A stretch of 64,000 nucleotides of DNA, taken from Fratercula arctica (lineage: Eukaryota > Chordata > Aves > Charadriiformes > Alcidae). The position numbers and the translations under genes were made by a program. A model generated the notes under the pieces. That model searched no databases. It was given only the letters and a program-made list of their open reading frames with translations, and had not been told where the DNA came from. Numbering within the stretch: the first letter of the stretch is position 1; every line of letters starts with the position of its first letter. Positions 22,863 through 36,400 of the stretch are shown here, piece after piece. The stretch is taken from the NCBI GenBank assembly GCA_947846985.1, contig CANTUZ010000001.1, positions 184,100,455-184,164,454 on the forward strand, in the 5' to 3' direction.

Positions 22863-23794
22863 TGGATCGGGCTGCTAGGATTGAAGTGGCTCAAGTGGAT
22901 CTGGATTGGCAACGTAAGGGTGAACTATTCATAGCTCGGTGGGCCCATGAGACCTCAGGCCACCAAGGAAGAGATGCGACATATAGATGGGCTCGTGACC
23001 GAGGGGTGGACTTGACCATGGACACTATTGCACAGGTCATCCATGAATGTGAGACATGCGCTGCAATCAAGCAAGCCAAGCGTTTGAAGCCTCTTTGGTA
23101 TGGAGGATGATGGTTGAAATATAAATATGGGGAGGCCTGGCAGATTGATTATATCACACTGCCACGAACCCATCAAGGCAAGCGCTATGTGCTCACAATG
23201 GTGGAAGCAACCACTGGATGGCTGGAAACATACCCTGTGCCCCATGCCACTGCCCGGAATACTATCCTGGGCCTTGAAAAGCAAGTCCTGTGGCGACATG
23301 GTACCCCAGAGAGAATTGAGTCGGACAATGGGACTCATTTCCGAAACAGCCTCATAGACACCTGGGCCAAAGAGCATGGTATTGAGTGGGTGTATCACAT
23401 CCCCTATCACGCACCAGCCTCTGGGAAGATAGAACGGTACAATGGACTGTTAAAAACTACACTGAGAGCAATGGGTGGTGGGACCTTAAAACATTGGGAT
23501 GCACATTTAGCAAAGGCTACCTGGCTAGTTAATACCAGGGGATCTACCAATCGGGCTGGCCCTGCCCAGTCAAAACTTCCACGTACTGTAGAAGGGGATA
23601 AGGTCCCCGTAGTGCACACGAAGAATATGTTGGGGAAGACAGTCTGGGTTAGTCCTGCCTCAGGCAGAGGCAAACCCATCCGTGGGATTGCTTTTGCCCA
23701 AGGACCTGGGTGCACTTGGTGGGTAATGCGGCAGGATGGGGAAGTCCGATGTGTACCTCATGGGGACTTGATTTTGGGGGAGAATAGCCAATGA
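22863..23794 (+). pseudogene. Integrase with one internal stop
   Basis: Integrase in frame 2. The zinc-binding set is His (22946-22948), His (22961-22963), Cys (23048-23050) and Cys (23057-23059). TGA at 23108-23110 breaks the frame before the catalytic core. The core has Asp (23147-23149), Asp (23324-23326) and Glu (23432-23434), with 35 residues between the last two, giving D-D(35)-E. The C-terminal domain ends at TGA 23792-23794. The 5-bp target duplication around the provirus is the expected product of an ERVL-type integrase. Confidence 0.92.
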
Positions 23795-24078
23795 ATCAAA
23801 TCGTGTGCAACACTGTCACTGTATGTCCTTGTTACTATAATTGCTATTGGCTGTACTGCAGTGAGAATCACCCAAATTAAGGACAGATGGACTTTGATGA
23901 AGAATTGAGTATAGCAAAGTGGTGATGGGATCAGAGCTGATGCCCAGCAACTTCCTCAAGATCTGCATCTTCGGACCATGGACTGTGTGCATGAGCTACG
24001 CCGGGTACACCAGTCACATGTTCCGAAAACTGTAAGATCTGGGCGTGGCAAAAATGGTATGGAATAAAGGGTGGATAA
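23795..24078 (+). other. Post-pol tail without env
   Basis: A normal env would need over a kilobase; only 284 bp remain. The pol frame stays open after its TGA for 37 codons (to 23905) and reads a hydrophobic stretch, LSLYVLVTIIAIGCTAV, followed by a charged tail; this resembles a transmembrane anchor and may be an env remnant. An ATG overlapping the pol stop as ATGA (23791-23794) opens a 29-residue cysteine-rich frame of no known kin. AATAAA lies at 24063-24068. The purine run AAAGGGTGG (24066-24074) just before the LTR is the best polypurine-tract candidate, though it is interrupted by T and lies four bases from the LTR. Confidence 0.55.
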
Positions 24079-24415
24079 TGTCCTGGTTCCAGCAGGGACA
24101 GGGTTAAGTATTCCATGCCATGTGAGCCACTCCCACCCTGAGATTAAAAGGAGGGAGGGGGCGAGCAGTCGGGTTTGGACCGGGCTGGCGCATCCCGGGG
24201 CTGGACCGGCGGGGAGTGGCGGTTCCGTAATCGCGTTTGTATATTTCTCTGTCGGTGTTATTGTTGTTGTTTTCTTGTTCCCTTTGCTGTTCTGTTAAAA
24301 CTGCCTTTGTCTCAACCCAAGAGTTTTGCCTTTTTCTTTTGATCCTTCCCGTACCGGGAAGTGCTGAGCGAGCGACACGTGGTTCTTTGTTGCCATCTGA
24401 GGCCAAACCACGACA
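24079..24415 (+). repeat. 3' LTR, 337 bp
   Basis: It starts TGTCCTGGTTCC and ends AACCACGACA, followed by the target duplication. It is one base longer than the 5' LTR because of an extra A in the GTTAAAACTG stretch near 24295. It keeps the TATA-like GATTAAAAGG and the CACGTG E-box (24376-24381). Within the variable block it retains more CpG than the 5' copy. Confidence 0.93.
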
Positions 24416-24420
24416 GAAGT
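24416..24420. repeat. Target-site duplication GAAGT, right copy
   Basis: Identical to 18200-18204 and directly after the CA end of the 3' LTR. Confidence 0.92.
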
Positions 24421-27400
24421 GTAGACAAGATAATTTAGATTTAGCTGGAAGTCTAGGGAGGAAAACATGCATTTTAGCAAGACTATAAAGAAAGAAAAGG
24501 TGATTTAATGGCAGGTTGCAGACCTCTGAAGGAGGACAGAAATGAGACCACAGGAAATCAGGAGACATTGCAAATTAAATTAAGCCTATGGAATACAGAA
24601 GCTGTAGAAGGAAACATGATGTCTCATATACTGTGATGACTTCACCTGTTGTCACAGCACTGGATTTAAGGATGAGTCACCAGGGATGAATATTACCTTA
24701 TTAATTTGAAGAGGATAAAAGGTTAATACTAAACTTGAACGGATAAACAAAAGAAGTTAAAAAATTAGTTTCAAGCACTTTATAGATATCACATTAAAGG
24801 ATTTGCTGCTATTGTGTCTTAGAAGAATTGAAAAAATGAAAACAGGAGGTAAATATGAATTTAGGGCTTTCTTTTCTCATTTCTGTCTGTGTGGATTATG
24901 ATTGTTGTAGAATGCTGCTCTACTCTCTTTCAATTTTTTTTGGTTCTTTTGTAGCAATAGCAAAATGAAATGGACTGTTTGCCAAATAGGAAGAACCAGC
25001 TAGCTTTGAGAAGTCAGTCTCCTGCTTCTTTTACTTTATCACAATGGTGATAGCAGAGTTGAGCCCAAACATCAAAATCTAAACCCAAACTCAGAGCAAA
25101 ATACCTGACAACAGGCAAACTCCCCAGATAAGAATGTGGACACATGCTGATTCCTTGCATAACCTAAATTTATCTAGCCATTATATTTTATTGTTACGTA
25201 TGCTTTTATTATTATTTAAGGAGTTCCCAAAATTGTGTAAGCACCTTATTGAACAGATGAAAAGTACAAGGTTCCTCCCCTGAGAAACTGAGTCTCCGAT
25301 TCATATGTGAATAAGCAAGTAAAGAAGCAAGAAAAGGAGTGTGAGGAGGAGGAAGACCTAACTAACAGAGTAGTCAGGTCGCTTGGTTGCATTTCACCTC
25401 CAGGGCCATCTGGATAAATTCACATGAGAGGAGAAAGAGTTCACATCTGTCCTAGACTCAAAACAGAATCACACAGGGATAAACTGTGCATTGTATTTTC
25501 TTTCTCTGCTTGGATTTAACATTTTTTTAAAAATGTACTGAGAGTGTTGATGTTATATAAGCCTTCCAAAAAGTGCTAACTTGCCTAGCAGGGGTTAAAA
25601 CTAATGCTTGAACTTTTTTACTGTCCAGTTCTATTAAATAATGAATTGAGGAAAAACAGAGGGGTTCTCTCCGGTGGTCAGATTACAGGGTGTGTTAAGG
25701 TCTAAATGTAGACCCCAACATTAAGAGAACTGCAGCTGTGTCAGCTCTGGTTTTGAGCTAGGAATGGAGGGAACATTCACAAAAATACAATTTAATTGTA
25801 GGTTTTAAGATAAGGATTTCCTTGGGCATTTAACAGTCAAAGAGGAAGATGATGGTCCTGGTCACTGTAAAGACCACAAGCTCTTCCATAAGAATAGATA
25901 AAAGCAAGTAAGAACTTTTTATGTTTCCTGATCTTGTCTCAGCTGAGAGAGTTAAATGGAATGGTACTGGAAAAGCGCATAAAAAAAGACATGAAGTGAG
26001 TATTTCGGAGAGATGTTTCTGCTCAAAAAAAATATTCTGCCAAAGTGAGATTGCCAATGCTGCATACAGGCAAGCTTTATATTAATTATCTGTGTTCATA
26101 AAGTAAGAATGATTACATCAATAAAGGGTGACTCATAGTTAAATGGTGCCTTTCAACCATACGACATCTATTGAGAACAAACACTGCTCCAGATTGAAGC
26201 CAACTAATGCACTAACAACATAATTACAATGATTGCAGCTGTGACAAGGGGTATGAGTGGCTTTCAACCACAGCATACAGCAGCTTACAAGAAATGTATT
26301 TCTGTGAGTTAAGTATGTTGCAGTTTTGGTTATGAGAGCAACTAGAATGGAATTGGACCTGTTGGCTTAAACTAGACGCTGCAGATATTGATAAGAGTGG
26401 AAACTATTAAAATTGTAAGAAAAAACAATCCATCTAAAACCAGGATAGCATTCTGCTATTATTTTTATGATATTGCTGTGCTGCCTGTGAGTGTTCATGT
26501 GCATACATATACTGAAAAAAGGATAGTCCCTGTTTTCAGCTGCCCACCCACGAGAAAAGAGATGGAGGGATGGGATCCTTTTCTCTGGACTTGTGAAAGC
26601 CTGAACTAGTGACTCTGGGCTCTTGGTACGGTCACTTGAAATGAGCAGACACTTTCAGAGTGTGATTAATTTTACCATGTTTTGAACTTCCATTTTTGTG
26701 TGGGATTATTTTTGAAGTAGCTGATTTGATCCATTGAGTAAAGGGATCTAGGATGACATACGCGCATATGCACATTGTAAAAGTCCTTTTCGGACCAGAT
26801 GAAGTATAACTTTGGATGAATACAGACAGACAGATGAAACAGTGCTAACATAAATTAGACTATAAATCTGAGGTAAGAATAGTCATAATACCCCAACATA
26901 GGGTACCCTGTGGGTATCACAGCAAAAGTGAGCTTTGAGAAAGGCAAGACTGGTGAATATTTAAAGGTTACTCTTCCCAGAAACAAGGCAACGTGTGGGA
27001 AGAGGTGCAAAATAGTGATTTCCTGAAGATTTAGCAACACTGAACATTGCAGGTATCTTGTGCATGAAACTCTACATATGAGGTGACAGTCTGTAAAGGA
27101 CTTCCAAATCAGAGGAAAACTTGGTGCTATATGGATTTGCTGAAAGATTGCTGTTCTGTAAATGCAACAGCACCCTGAAGCATGTGACCGCACAGGTCTT
27201 TGCAGTTTGACATGACCCATACATAAGCCCTTACCTCTCCCAAATCCACCCAAGACACAAATCCACACTGCCCGCTCTGAAATCCCTGTTTCTGGAGAGA
27301 CAGTTCACCCACACTCTGATATCCTCATTCCACCGCATATACTGCAACATCACTGAGCAGGCTGAATGATAAAAAAGACAGCATTTATTAAGTAGAATTT

Positions 27401-30400
27401 TAGGTCAGATATTTTATTAAAGAGCCGGGAAAAGGTTGCATAAAGCAAAACATTCTCTTTTGGTAACATTCTGTTAAATTTTCTTAAAGATCTGTAACCT
27501 CAGAGTTCAAAGAATACCCCTCCTTCCTCCCAGCATATAACCCCATCAGACCCCAGTCCTTCACCCAGTTAATGAGAGGTAGGAATCTAGGGTCCCCATA
27601 GGCATGCCCTTTCTAGTCATCCCCTCAAAATTAATTTTACATCTTCTAGGTTCAAGATAAATTCCCCTCCCTTTTACTCTCCACCCTTTATTCTCACATC
27701 TGAGTGCAGCGCTGCTCAATCTAAACAGAGCACCAATAGCTTATCCAGCAGCAGAGGCAAAAATTAACTTTGCTATTTAAAGCACTTTCTGGGTTATTAC
27801 AGTTGGGAACCTTTTTCAATCTTCTGCAAATTACATATCATAACAAGTATTAGCTATACATATGTTCTATTAAATTAATAATCTTCATAGTGGCCTTAGC
27901 TTTTGGCAGGGATGACTACTCATAACCCATTATTACTTACTCACATAGGCTTGAGGAGTGTTTTGTCCTAACAATCTGCTTCCTCCTTTGCCCCATTCTG
28001 TAAATTTCAGAGGTATCTTGCATCAAAATAGGTAGATAAAAAAGCTAAAAAGAATTTTAGGTTTTGTTTGGAAAAGAACAGAATAAATCAGAAAGTAACA
28101 TTATAAGGCTGCATACATCCAGGATGTGCCTACTGCTTAAGCACTATTTGCAGTTCCATCCGTCATATCTCAAAGGGACAGAGTAGAAATAGAAAAAGTA
28201 CTAAGAGAGGCAGCAAAAGTCACCAGAAGCATGGAAAAACTTCTGTACAGAAGCTGAGTAGACAAAGAGTTTTGAGATTGGGGAAAAAACATCCAAATAT
28301 CAATAAAATGGAAATGTATATAAAGACGGAGAGATAATTTATTCAGTAACTACCACAGTGAAAGAAAAGGAGGGCACTGACTGAAATTATAGGGCAGCTT
28401 GTTTAAACCAAACTGAAGGTATAACTAGTGAAAGATTAAATTGAGATTCATATCCACAAGATGTTGTGGTGTCCAAAATATAAATATATATATAAAAAGA
28501 TTAGGCAAATTCAAGAGAACAGACTTGTCCGGATTTATCAGCTACCGTGGTCCCAATGGTCTCCAGCTCAAGAATTCCCTGGATGATTGATCTCCAGTAA
28601 ATTGCAGGATTTACATTGCAAAGGAGGGAGTGGAATGACTTTTTGCATATCCCTGTCTCCCAGCCCCCATTTCACACAACAGGACTAAATCGGTTGGCTC
28701 ACTTCACCTTCACCAGCAGTTTTAGGTGAGCCACCTGGCTTTGCCTTGAGCTGGAAATGTTTTGCCTTGACTACTCAAGTACATTTGGCCCAGACGAGTT
28801 AATTCAAGCAGTTTGTAGATGACTCCATTGTAACTACTTCATCTTTTTGGAATAAGAATGTATAAGCTACCTTGAATTAAAAGTTAATTTAAGAATGTGC
28901 ACACAGTGATTTTGTCAGTTTATTAAGTTTTTAAAGCTCATTTTAGTAAGTAGGCAAGTCCTGTTAAAATGTGACTTCATTGATATCATTATCATATTTT
29001 TTACAGGGTCACCTTTATGTCAAGTGCACAAATGAGGTAGAAAGGACATGATTAGAAAAAGCAGTACAAGCAGATTTTATTGGAGTGCTCATAAGGATAA
29101 GAAAATCTTTCTCTTCCTGTATAATGGTTGCTTGTGGGGAAGTTTCAAAGCATAGACTGAAGCATAGCAAAAACCTTTTCAAGAAAGTTTTTGTGTTCCT
29201 TAGGAATAGAGTAAAACATATTTTTCCCTATAATTTGAATCCATGATCCAGAACTAAAAGAAACCTTGACACTTCATTAATAGCTACCCAAATATGACTA
29301 TGCTACTAATTCTTTGAGGTCACACTGATGATGAATGATTTTCTATGCTGTACTTTAATTGTACTTGGCTACATCAAAGTTTTGAGTTGGAGATACACAT
29401 GGCTAAACTGAAGCTGATAAATACGTTCATTACCTTTAGAGTTGCTTGTAGGTCATTATTTTTATTGGGAGCAAGTTGACATTTTACTGCTTATGGGGTT
29501 TTCATGCTTTCCTGCGAATTTTTAAGCAACATCTTGGCCAAAAAGCTTGTAAATGTGATTTTTCCATAATCTCTGCATGAATTAGATCAGGTGCCTGTGT
29601 GCCAGAAGAGAATTTAAACATCAGTTCCAATGGCAGTCGTAATACACAAAAGTGCAGGCATTTAACAGAGTTGAAAACCATGAAAATTCTGTCAGACATT
29701 GGTCACGTGGCTGTTGCTAATTTGCTGCTTTGACTCTCAGAGTAGTCAAATCTGACCTCAGAGCTCGGATCATCTACAGTTCAGGGTGAAATACTCATGT
29801 TGTTAAAATTAGTGGCAAAATTGGTTTTGTGGTCAGGAAAGCCAGCTTTTCAGGATAGTTTTCCATAGAAAGATGAATCACTTGAAGTTGCATTAGTCTT
29901 GCTATTGCATAATTTTGTTATCTATAGAGTTCATATATTTAAAATGTATTTCAGCAGTACTTTGTATTTTCTTTTTTTCTTATTTTGACTTGTGCTTATC
30001 CTTTTTGAAACACTTACCTGTCGGGAAATAAATGACACTTTCATTTGAGGTCACACTTTCATTTGATATTGCTAAATGCAGGAATTATTCCCATTCTTTT
30101 TCCCTGACAAATCTCTCTTCTTCTAATTGTACCATTGCTTTTTAACTAAAAGCAACTTGTGTAACAGCAATATGTTTAGAGACTGCACGTTTTGGGTAAT
30201 CTTTCTCTACGGCCTGACTTGTAGTTCATAAAGCTGTTAGCATTTATAAGGCACAGTACAAAAACACTGTTACTGAGGTACAGAATGCTTGCTATGTATT
30301 TTAGCAGTACCTAATAGAGTTTTCTTACCGTATTTATTTCCTCCCCTCATTGCCTCCTCTTATTCTGGCCCAATATAGAGTGAAATTCCATATAGTTCAT

Positions 30401-33400
30401 CCCAAATAAAACACACCTCAGATGTTTTGATTTTTTTTTTTTTAATCTCATAATTTTAAGAAACAGTAGAATTTTTGCTGGATCCCCATTATGCAAGTGA
30501 TTGCAATTGGACCTATCGCCTATACTAAAACAAAGCTTGATATGTGAAATGCCAATGACTATGACTCACCATAGCCTGTTTTAAGTGAAGGATCAATTTG
30601 TTGATATTCCTGCTATGCAACAACAGCAACAAAAAATACACGGCTTGTTTTCGGGTGATCCTCTGGTGGTTCAAAACTTTCATTCAGATAAGCTTGATGA
30701 CATTTGGATCCCTATCTGAAGGTTATGCAATTACTTTGTGGATTTAATTATTCATTAAAATGAGAAACAAAAGTAAGGAGAAGGGAGTACTTTTATATTC
30801 AGAAACTGCAGGAGATGAAAAATGAGAACTAATTCCCTTCTATTTAAGAAAGGCTTTGTGATTTTTAAAGTATGTTCATTTTTTGTTATTAAAACTGGAA
30901 GGAGGCTCCAGCTGTCCTTAGAGCCCTTGTCCAATAGCAAGTGTTCTGATAATGTGGTTTTGCTGCACTTATTATAAAAAATAACTGCAATGTCTCTGAT
31001 ACAATTAACTTCATTGGAACAGCTGGCAAATTCTAGTTTTTAAAAAGGGAATGCCTGTTGAGCATTGCAGTTACAAAGAGGATATAAATTATAATAAAAA
31101 AATCATGGCATATAAGAGAAAAGGCATATCTGATCAGTGATGGCACACAGAGGGCTAGATCACACCTTTCACAGTACTTCATCAATGCTAGAAAGTATGT
31201 ATTTGCATCTGTCTCCATTTAGGAAAGCTCTTAAGGACACACTTAAGCTTAAACTGAAGTTTACATGCTAGCTTGATGAGACCTCCTTGATTACATAAAA
31301 ATCAGTTTTAGTATAAGATAGGAAGCACGGAACAGTGTTTTACTTTATTAACAGGTGTATTTGGGAAACCCAGGTTCTGAGGGGAAATATCTTTTTAACA
31401 ATTTTTTCAAGTGTAATTTCACAGAAAATGGTTCTTTGCTGTGTTAGGATAGAAATTGAAGCAGAATTCCCACATCCCTCAGACAAATAGAGCTAGATAG
31501 AAATAGATACTTAGCAAGAAGGAACCATGTAAAATCTAAAACAAGAAACACTCGTGCTGCTCTATTTTGAATTCTGCTCAGCTTTGGTGAAAGTCCTGAA
31601 TTCAGTACTTGCCGTGGCAGGGAACAGTCTGCAAGTAATCACGTGTGAACGGAGCTCTGTTAACATTAGAGGGACTTGATGGCCTGGAAAGGAATGCACA
31701 GCCACAATTCCCAAATTTTCCTTGGGGCCACAACCTGGAGGATGGAGAGGAACTGTGGAATATTCGCTGACATCCCTTTTCTCAGGGACCATTTTACTGG
31801 AGAAGAAACACTGTGATATTCCAAAGGGACAATACTAATCCCAAGTGTCTTCTGACAAATAATGAACACTACAAGAACATCACAAAGACCTTTCTAATGC
31901 TCATGTAGATCCAGCTGAGTGGCCGCAGTAACTGGTTGAGGTCTACAGACTGTGGTTCTGAGTTTGTGATCCAAAAGACAATGTTCCAAGAGCACTCCCA
32001 AATTTCTATAGGATCCTGGAGTTTTTGGACCAGCACATGTGAGCAGCTCTATGCCACACACTGAAAGGAAGTAGTAGCTGGGATGCTGAGGGTGGCACCA
32101 GTCCACAGGGGTGGTGGTGTCATAATACACATGAGCATCAGCCTGGCCCAAAACAGAAAGGCCATGGCATCAGCATTGTGACCATACTGTTTCCTCCTAT
32201 TCTCCAGTCCATTCAGGTCTGCATCTTGGGACCAAAGCACACGGTGAAAAGAGTTGGTGGAGGGCAACAAAGGACAATTGTCAGCACAGGAAAATGGATT
32301 GTTTTGTCTCTGAGAGGGGGAAATAAAGCACCATGTCTAGGGAAGGTGTTCTTCTGGCACCTGTCAATGTCCCTTTGTGGGACAACTGTCAGCACTTCAG
32401 ATGAAGGCAAAAATTACACTGAGAATACACTTGGGAAACAGCATAGGTAGAAAATTTCTTTCTGACCACTTCAGGTCATGAGCCAAGAGACCTGGGGCTC
32501 AGTTTGAACACTCTGCTAATGTACAGCTGCCAATATTATCAGCTTTCTGAGGCGTTGCAGGGAATCTGGCTCTTCCTGTGGGCCAGGAAAGAAACAGAAA
32601 CATCTACGTACACGTACACCTACACCCCATGGGGACCGCTATGACGAGCCAAGTGAATCCCAGACACCGAGACTGAAAAAATATTAAAGAGTACAAGCAC
32701 ACTGAGTCCACTAGCTCTCATGGTAAAGCTGTTATAATGTTAAATTGCCTCACATCTCTCAAATTGTTTTTTGCTGCAAGACTGGAATTGTCTGGCTTTC
32801 AGCTATATTCTGCTGGACTGCATACAGCTTTGTTAGCGAGGTGGAAAAAGCTCCCAACCCTGCAAGCCTTTCTGTATGCAAGTGCAGTCACCTAGCTGTG
32901 CCTTCACAGTCTCTCTGTTAAGCTGGTTGAGTTCTTTAATCCTCCATTTAAAAGGTTGGTTTCCTGCTTAGGCCATTTTTGTGTCTGTCTTTTGAACTCT
33001 TGTTTGTATTTCTATGTCCTTATTCATTCCTAGTGCAGACCAGCTGCTTTCCTAGGCTGTGTACAGCACCAGATCACTTTTTATTTTCTGCAGTGTTCCT
33101 TGTTAGTGTGCTGGTGTTTCAGGATCATGTTATTCGGGACACAGCCTGGGCAGGATGCTGATAAGACAGGTACCTTTTCTTACTTCTATCTCATATGTAT
33201 AGAAGTGAAAGTTTCCAGACAGGAATCTGAGCAAGTGCTTGTGCTTTCCTTGTGAAGAAAATTGAGGTACGGCAGAGGAAAAGTTTTCTGAGAAACTGAA
33301 CAGGAGGTCAGTGAGCTGCAGTGAGAGGAAGAAAGGAACAGTGACAGGCAGTCACATCTATGGCTGCAAGCATGGAGGTGGGAGGTGAGCATCCCAGAAA

Positions 33401-36400
33401 GCTAGAATGCCAGAGCTGCTCTTCCGGATCAACACAAAAATTAGAAAACTGTGATTTCAACATCCAATCTGGTGAACTGGACCACAACACCTCCAGCACA
33501 GTCCTGGATATTCTCCTTTTTTTTTTTTTTTTTTTTTAATCTGTAAGGACTTCCTATCTCTTTTTAACCCAATTACATTCAGATGTCACATTGAAGTGGT
33601 GATATGATGTCTCTAAGTTTACTGTCACAACTTTCTAAAACAGCAGCAGCCTCTTACCTAGATAATTCTAGTCTTGATGCCAACTGTTGAATTAAAATTT
33701 TCAGTGGATTATAAGCATTTAACTAGGGAATGCATTACCCTGAAGCAGCAGATTGTATTCCTCATTATTTACTGTTCTACCAAACTTTGTCATTTGCAAA
33801 GTTATCAGCAAAGATTTTATGTCAACCTTTATGTTTCGTATCTGCTGTATTTTATAGTACAATGCAATTATGAGGCAATATTCTGTTGCGGGCTATATGA
33901 AAACATTTGTTTTGATTAGTTAAAATAAAATGCCCAAATTGTCACTGTAGCTTTTACAAATAATGCAAAAGAAAGGACAAATAATACCATAAAAATATGA
34001 AACCTGAAATCTGCTCCAAACTCTGGCCAATCAGTTCTGCACTGCTGTAAAAGACAAGATGCTACACAATTCTCTTTTGGCTCATAACCTCCTCAAGAAA
34101 TGAGAGAATATAGCTCTGAGTGTTTTTCTGGCCTTCCGATCAGCAAGTGCAGGGCTCTTTCAAATCAGCTGAGGGCAAAGTCCAAGACTGCTTTGCCACA
34201 AGGACTCATTAAAACAGGTACTGTTTAGTCTGAGTGCTTCTGCCACCCTGTATGTGGCATCAACCAGCTCCTGCTAACTTTTCTGAGAAAGGCTCAAAGC
34301 CCGCAAGCACCAAGAAATGCCTCTGCAGCACATACTCTAATGATCATTCTTAAAGAGAAGTTACCATTTTCATGCAAAAGAAACTGCAGACAATTCAGGA
34401 CTGCTGCAGTGCTTTCAGAGGCCTATGTCTGCTTGCCCTGTGCTCCACAAACCCTGATTAAGTGGTGTTTGGGATGCTGTTCTGATCGTAGTTCCAGACG
34501 CATTGTGACAGCAAGCAGCATTCCCTATGAAAGCAACCAAGGTTACCAGGTTACTTTGCATCTACGATTGTTCTGCTGGTTGAAATACAGCAGTTTTCTC
34601 ATTCTGATGCTGAATAGCTCTCCTTTGATATGTCCAAACTGTACCCTTTCAAAAACTCCACGTATTTTATGCTAGGATTTGTCTACAATACAGAACTTCT
34701 CTTACTTCCTGTATTATTACTAATGACCGCTTAAAAATTATGCACCATCAGTTAAGCTATCAAAGGACAAACCTACTTAAGAGCCATTGTATGGCTGACT
34801 CAGTTTTCTGAGATTTTCAAGGATGTCGGTTATATAGATAAGTATGTTGGAGAACTATTTTGATTTATAAAATGTTTAATTTTAAACAGGTTTTACTTTT
34901 TGAAATATCCCTGGACTGTGTAGGATTTTAAATAATTCAGCCACTGCTGTGTTGAAAAGTAATGATTAAACATAAGAGATACATAAGAAAGGCTGTTTCA
35001 AGGCTGTTGATCAGTTATCTAGACAGCTTACTATACTGAATAACCAGTGCTATTCCCCTGACATTATCCTATAGTGCAGTTTAAAGTGTGCTATATATCC
35101 TTTAAGACATTATTTATACAATGTTAAGCAATGACCTCTATTATATGGCTATACTGAATTGTTGTGAGACTGAATGGGAACCGCAGCGGATCTCATTTAT
35201 TTCTAAAGGTAAAGTGCAAAATTAGAGTTAAGTTAATGTTAAGTTGCCTATCACTTGGGTGCCATTACCAAAACAGTTTATTTGAGTATGCTGCATTGAA
35301 GAAGTGTTTTATATGTTGAAAAAGCATTTTTCTCTGCAAGTCTGAGTTTCTAACACAGCAACCATTCTGCTGCCCGGGACTCAGATTGAGATGACTATGT
35401 AGTTCTTCCCTAGAAATCTTTTATTATAAGACCTTGCACTTATGTGCGGTCAGATATTCTGTATCTGTGGGGAAGCCCCGTGGCTCTGTTTGTCAAAAGC
35501 TTTGTTGACGTGGATTCAGCTGCAAGAATTAGTGCTTCCTAGAGGGCCACATTTCCAAATGGAACTGAGAGCCCCAGTTGTGCAACTGTCAGCCATGTGC
35601 TTGTTCCTCTTACTGCTCTAAAGGGACTCCTGGCATGATTAAGGGTTAATCAGCAGAATAAAAGTTTGCTGGGTCAGGTCCCAATTCTGCAATGTGATTA
35701 ATCCATTGCTTGTAAAAACATGCTGCGATTTTCAATATTACAAAATATAGTAATAAATAAACAAGGCTGATGCGGCTCTGAGGTTGGCTGAGGATTAATC
35801 ATGAATTCCAGTTTGTGAATTAGAACTGGCAGGCTGTGCAAGGGTTTCGAATCTAGTGCAATGGATCTCCTGGGAACTATTTCAGCTTTTCTAGTTATGC
35901 GGCAGCACTGATGTTGATTGTATAAGAAGCCAACAGATTCAGGAGGAAAAGAACTGGCAGGACAGGTATAGTAAATCAGAAAGTTATTCCATGTTACAGA
36001 AAACATTTGGGAACATTGCTGGGTACTTCTAGTCTGTGAAAATTTAACCTTTAGTCAGCTAATGATTATGGTACCTGATTGATTATTTTCTTTGAAGTAA
36101 AAAAACACCCACCAATAAACAATAAAAGTTATTAAATATATTAATCCACTCTCCTAACTGTCATGAATCTGATCACTTCTTGACTACATACTAATTTTTA
36201 TTTCTATAGCCTTTTTCCGTGTATTTTTCTTCTGTTGAGACTGACTACGTTTCCCCAATTAAATCTATTCCCGCCTGAAATCAACACATAGTCCTGGATA
36301 ATAGTCTGGGCTTCACATTTAAAATGACTTCAATTTTCTGAAGAGGTGAACTGCTCAGAAATGCATGTGTTCATTAACTTTTTGTTACTGAGGAAGTGTC

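Larger units (their letters stand above)
18205..24415 (+). mobile_element. ERVL-like endogenous retrovirus, env-less provirus
   Basis: A 6,211-bp provirus in + orientation, with paired LTRs (TG...CA), a 5-bp target duplication, a primer binding site, a leader ORF, gag, protease, RT, RNase H and integrase. The RT has YIDD, the RNase H has the D-E-D-D set, and the integrase has H-H-C-C and D-D(35)-E. The RT wording around motif A and the absence of a CCHC zinc knuckle in gag resemble class III ERVL elements. No env of usual size lies between integrase and the 3' LTR (284 bp). Coding is interrupted by a frame change in gag (20037), TGA at 21223, a frame change near 22760 and TGA at 23108, so this copy cannot be autonomous as it stands. 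Its base composition is clearly richer in G+C than the flanks. Confidence 0.95.

Noticed and set aside
23795..24078. Search for an env gene in the provirus
   Set aside because: The space is 284 bp and has no surface-unit, cleavage or fusion-peptide features; only one hydrophobic stretch remains.
31560..32270. Cluster of overlapping - strand frames
   Set aside because: Different frames are open in turn, no motif is recognisable and no splice signals fit; this is best read as chance or an unrecognisable relic.
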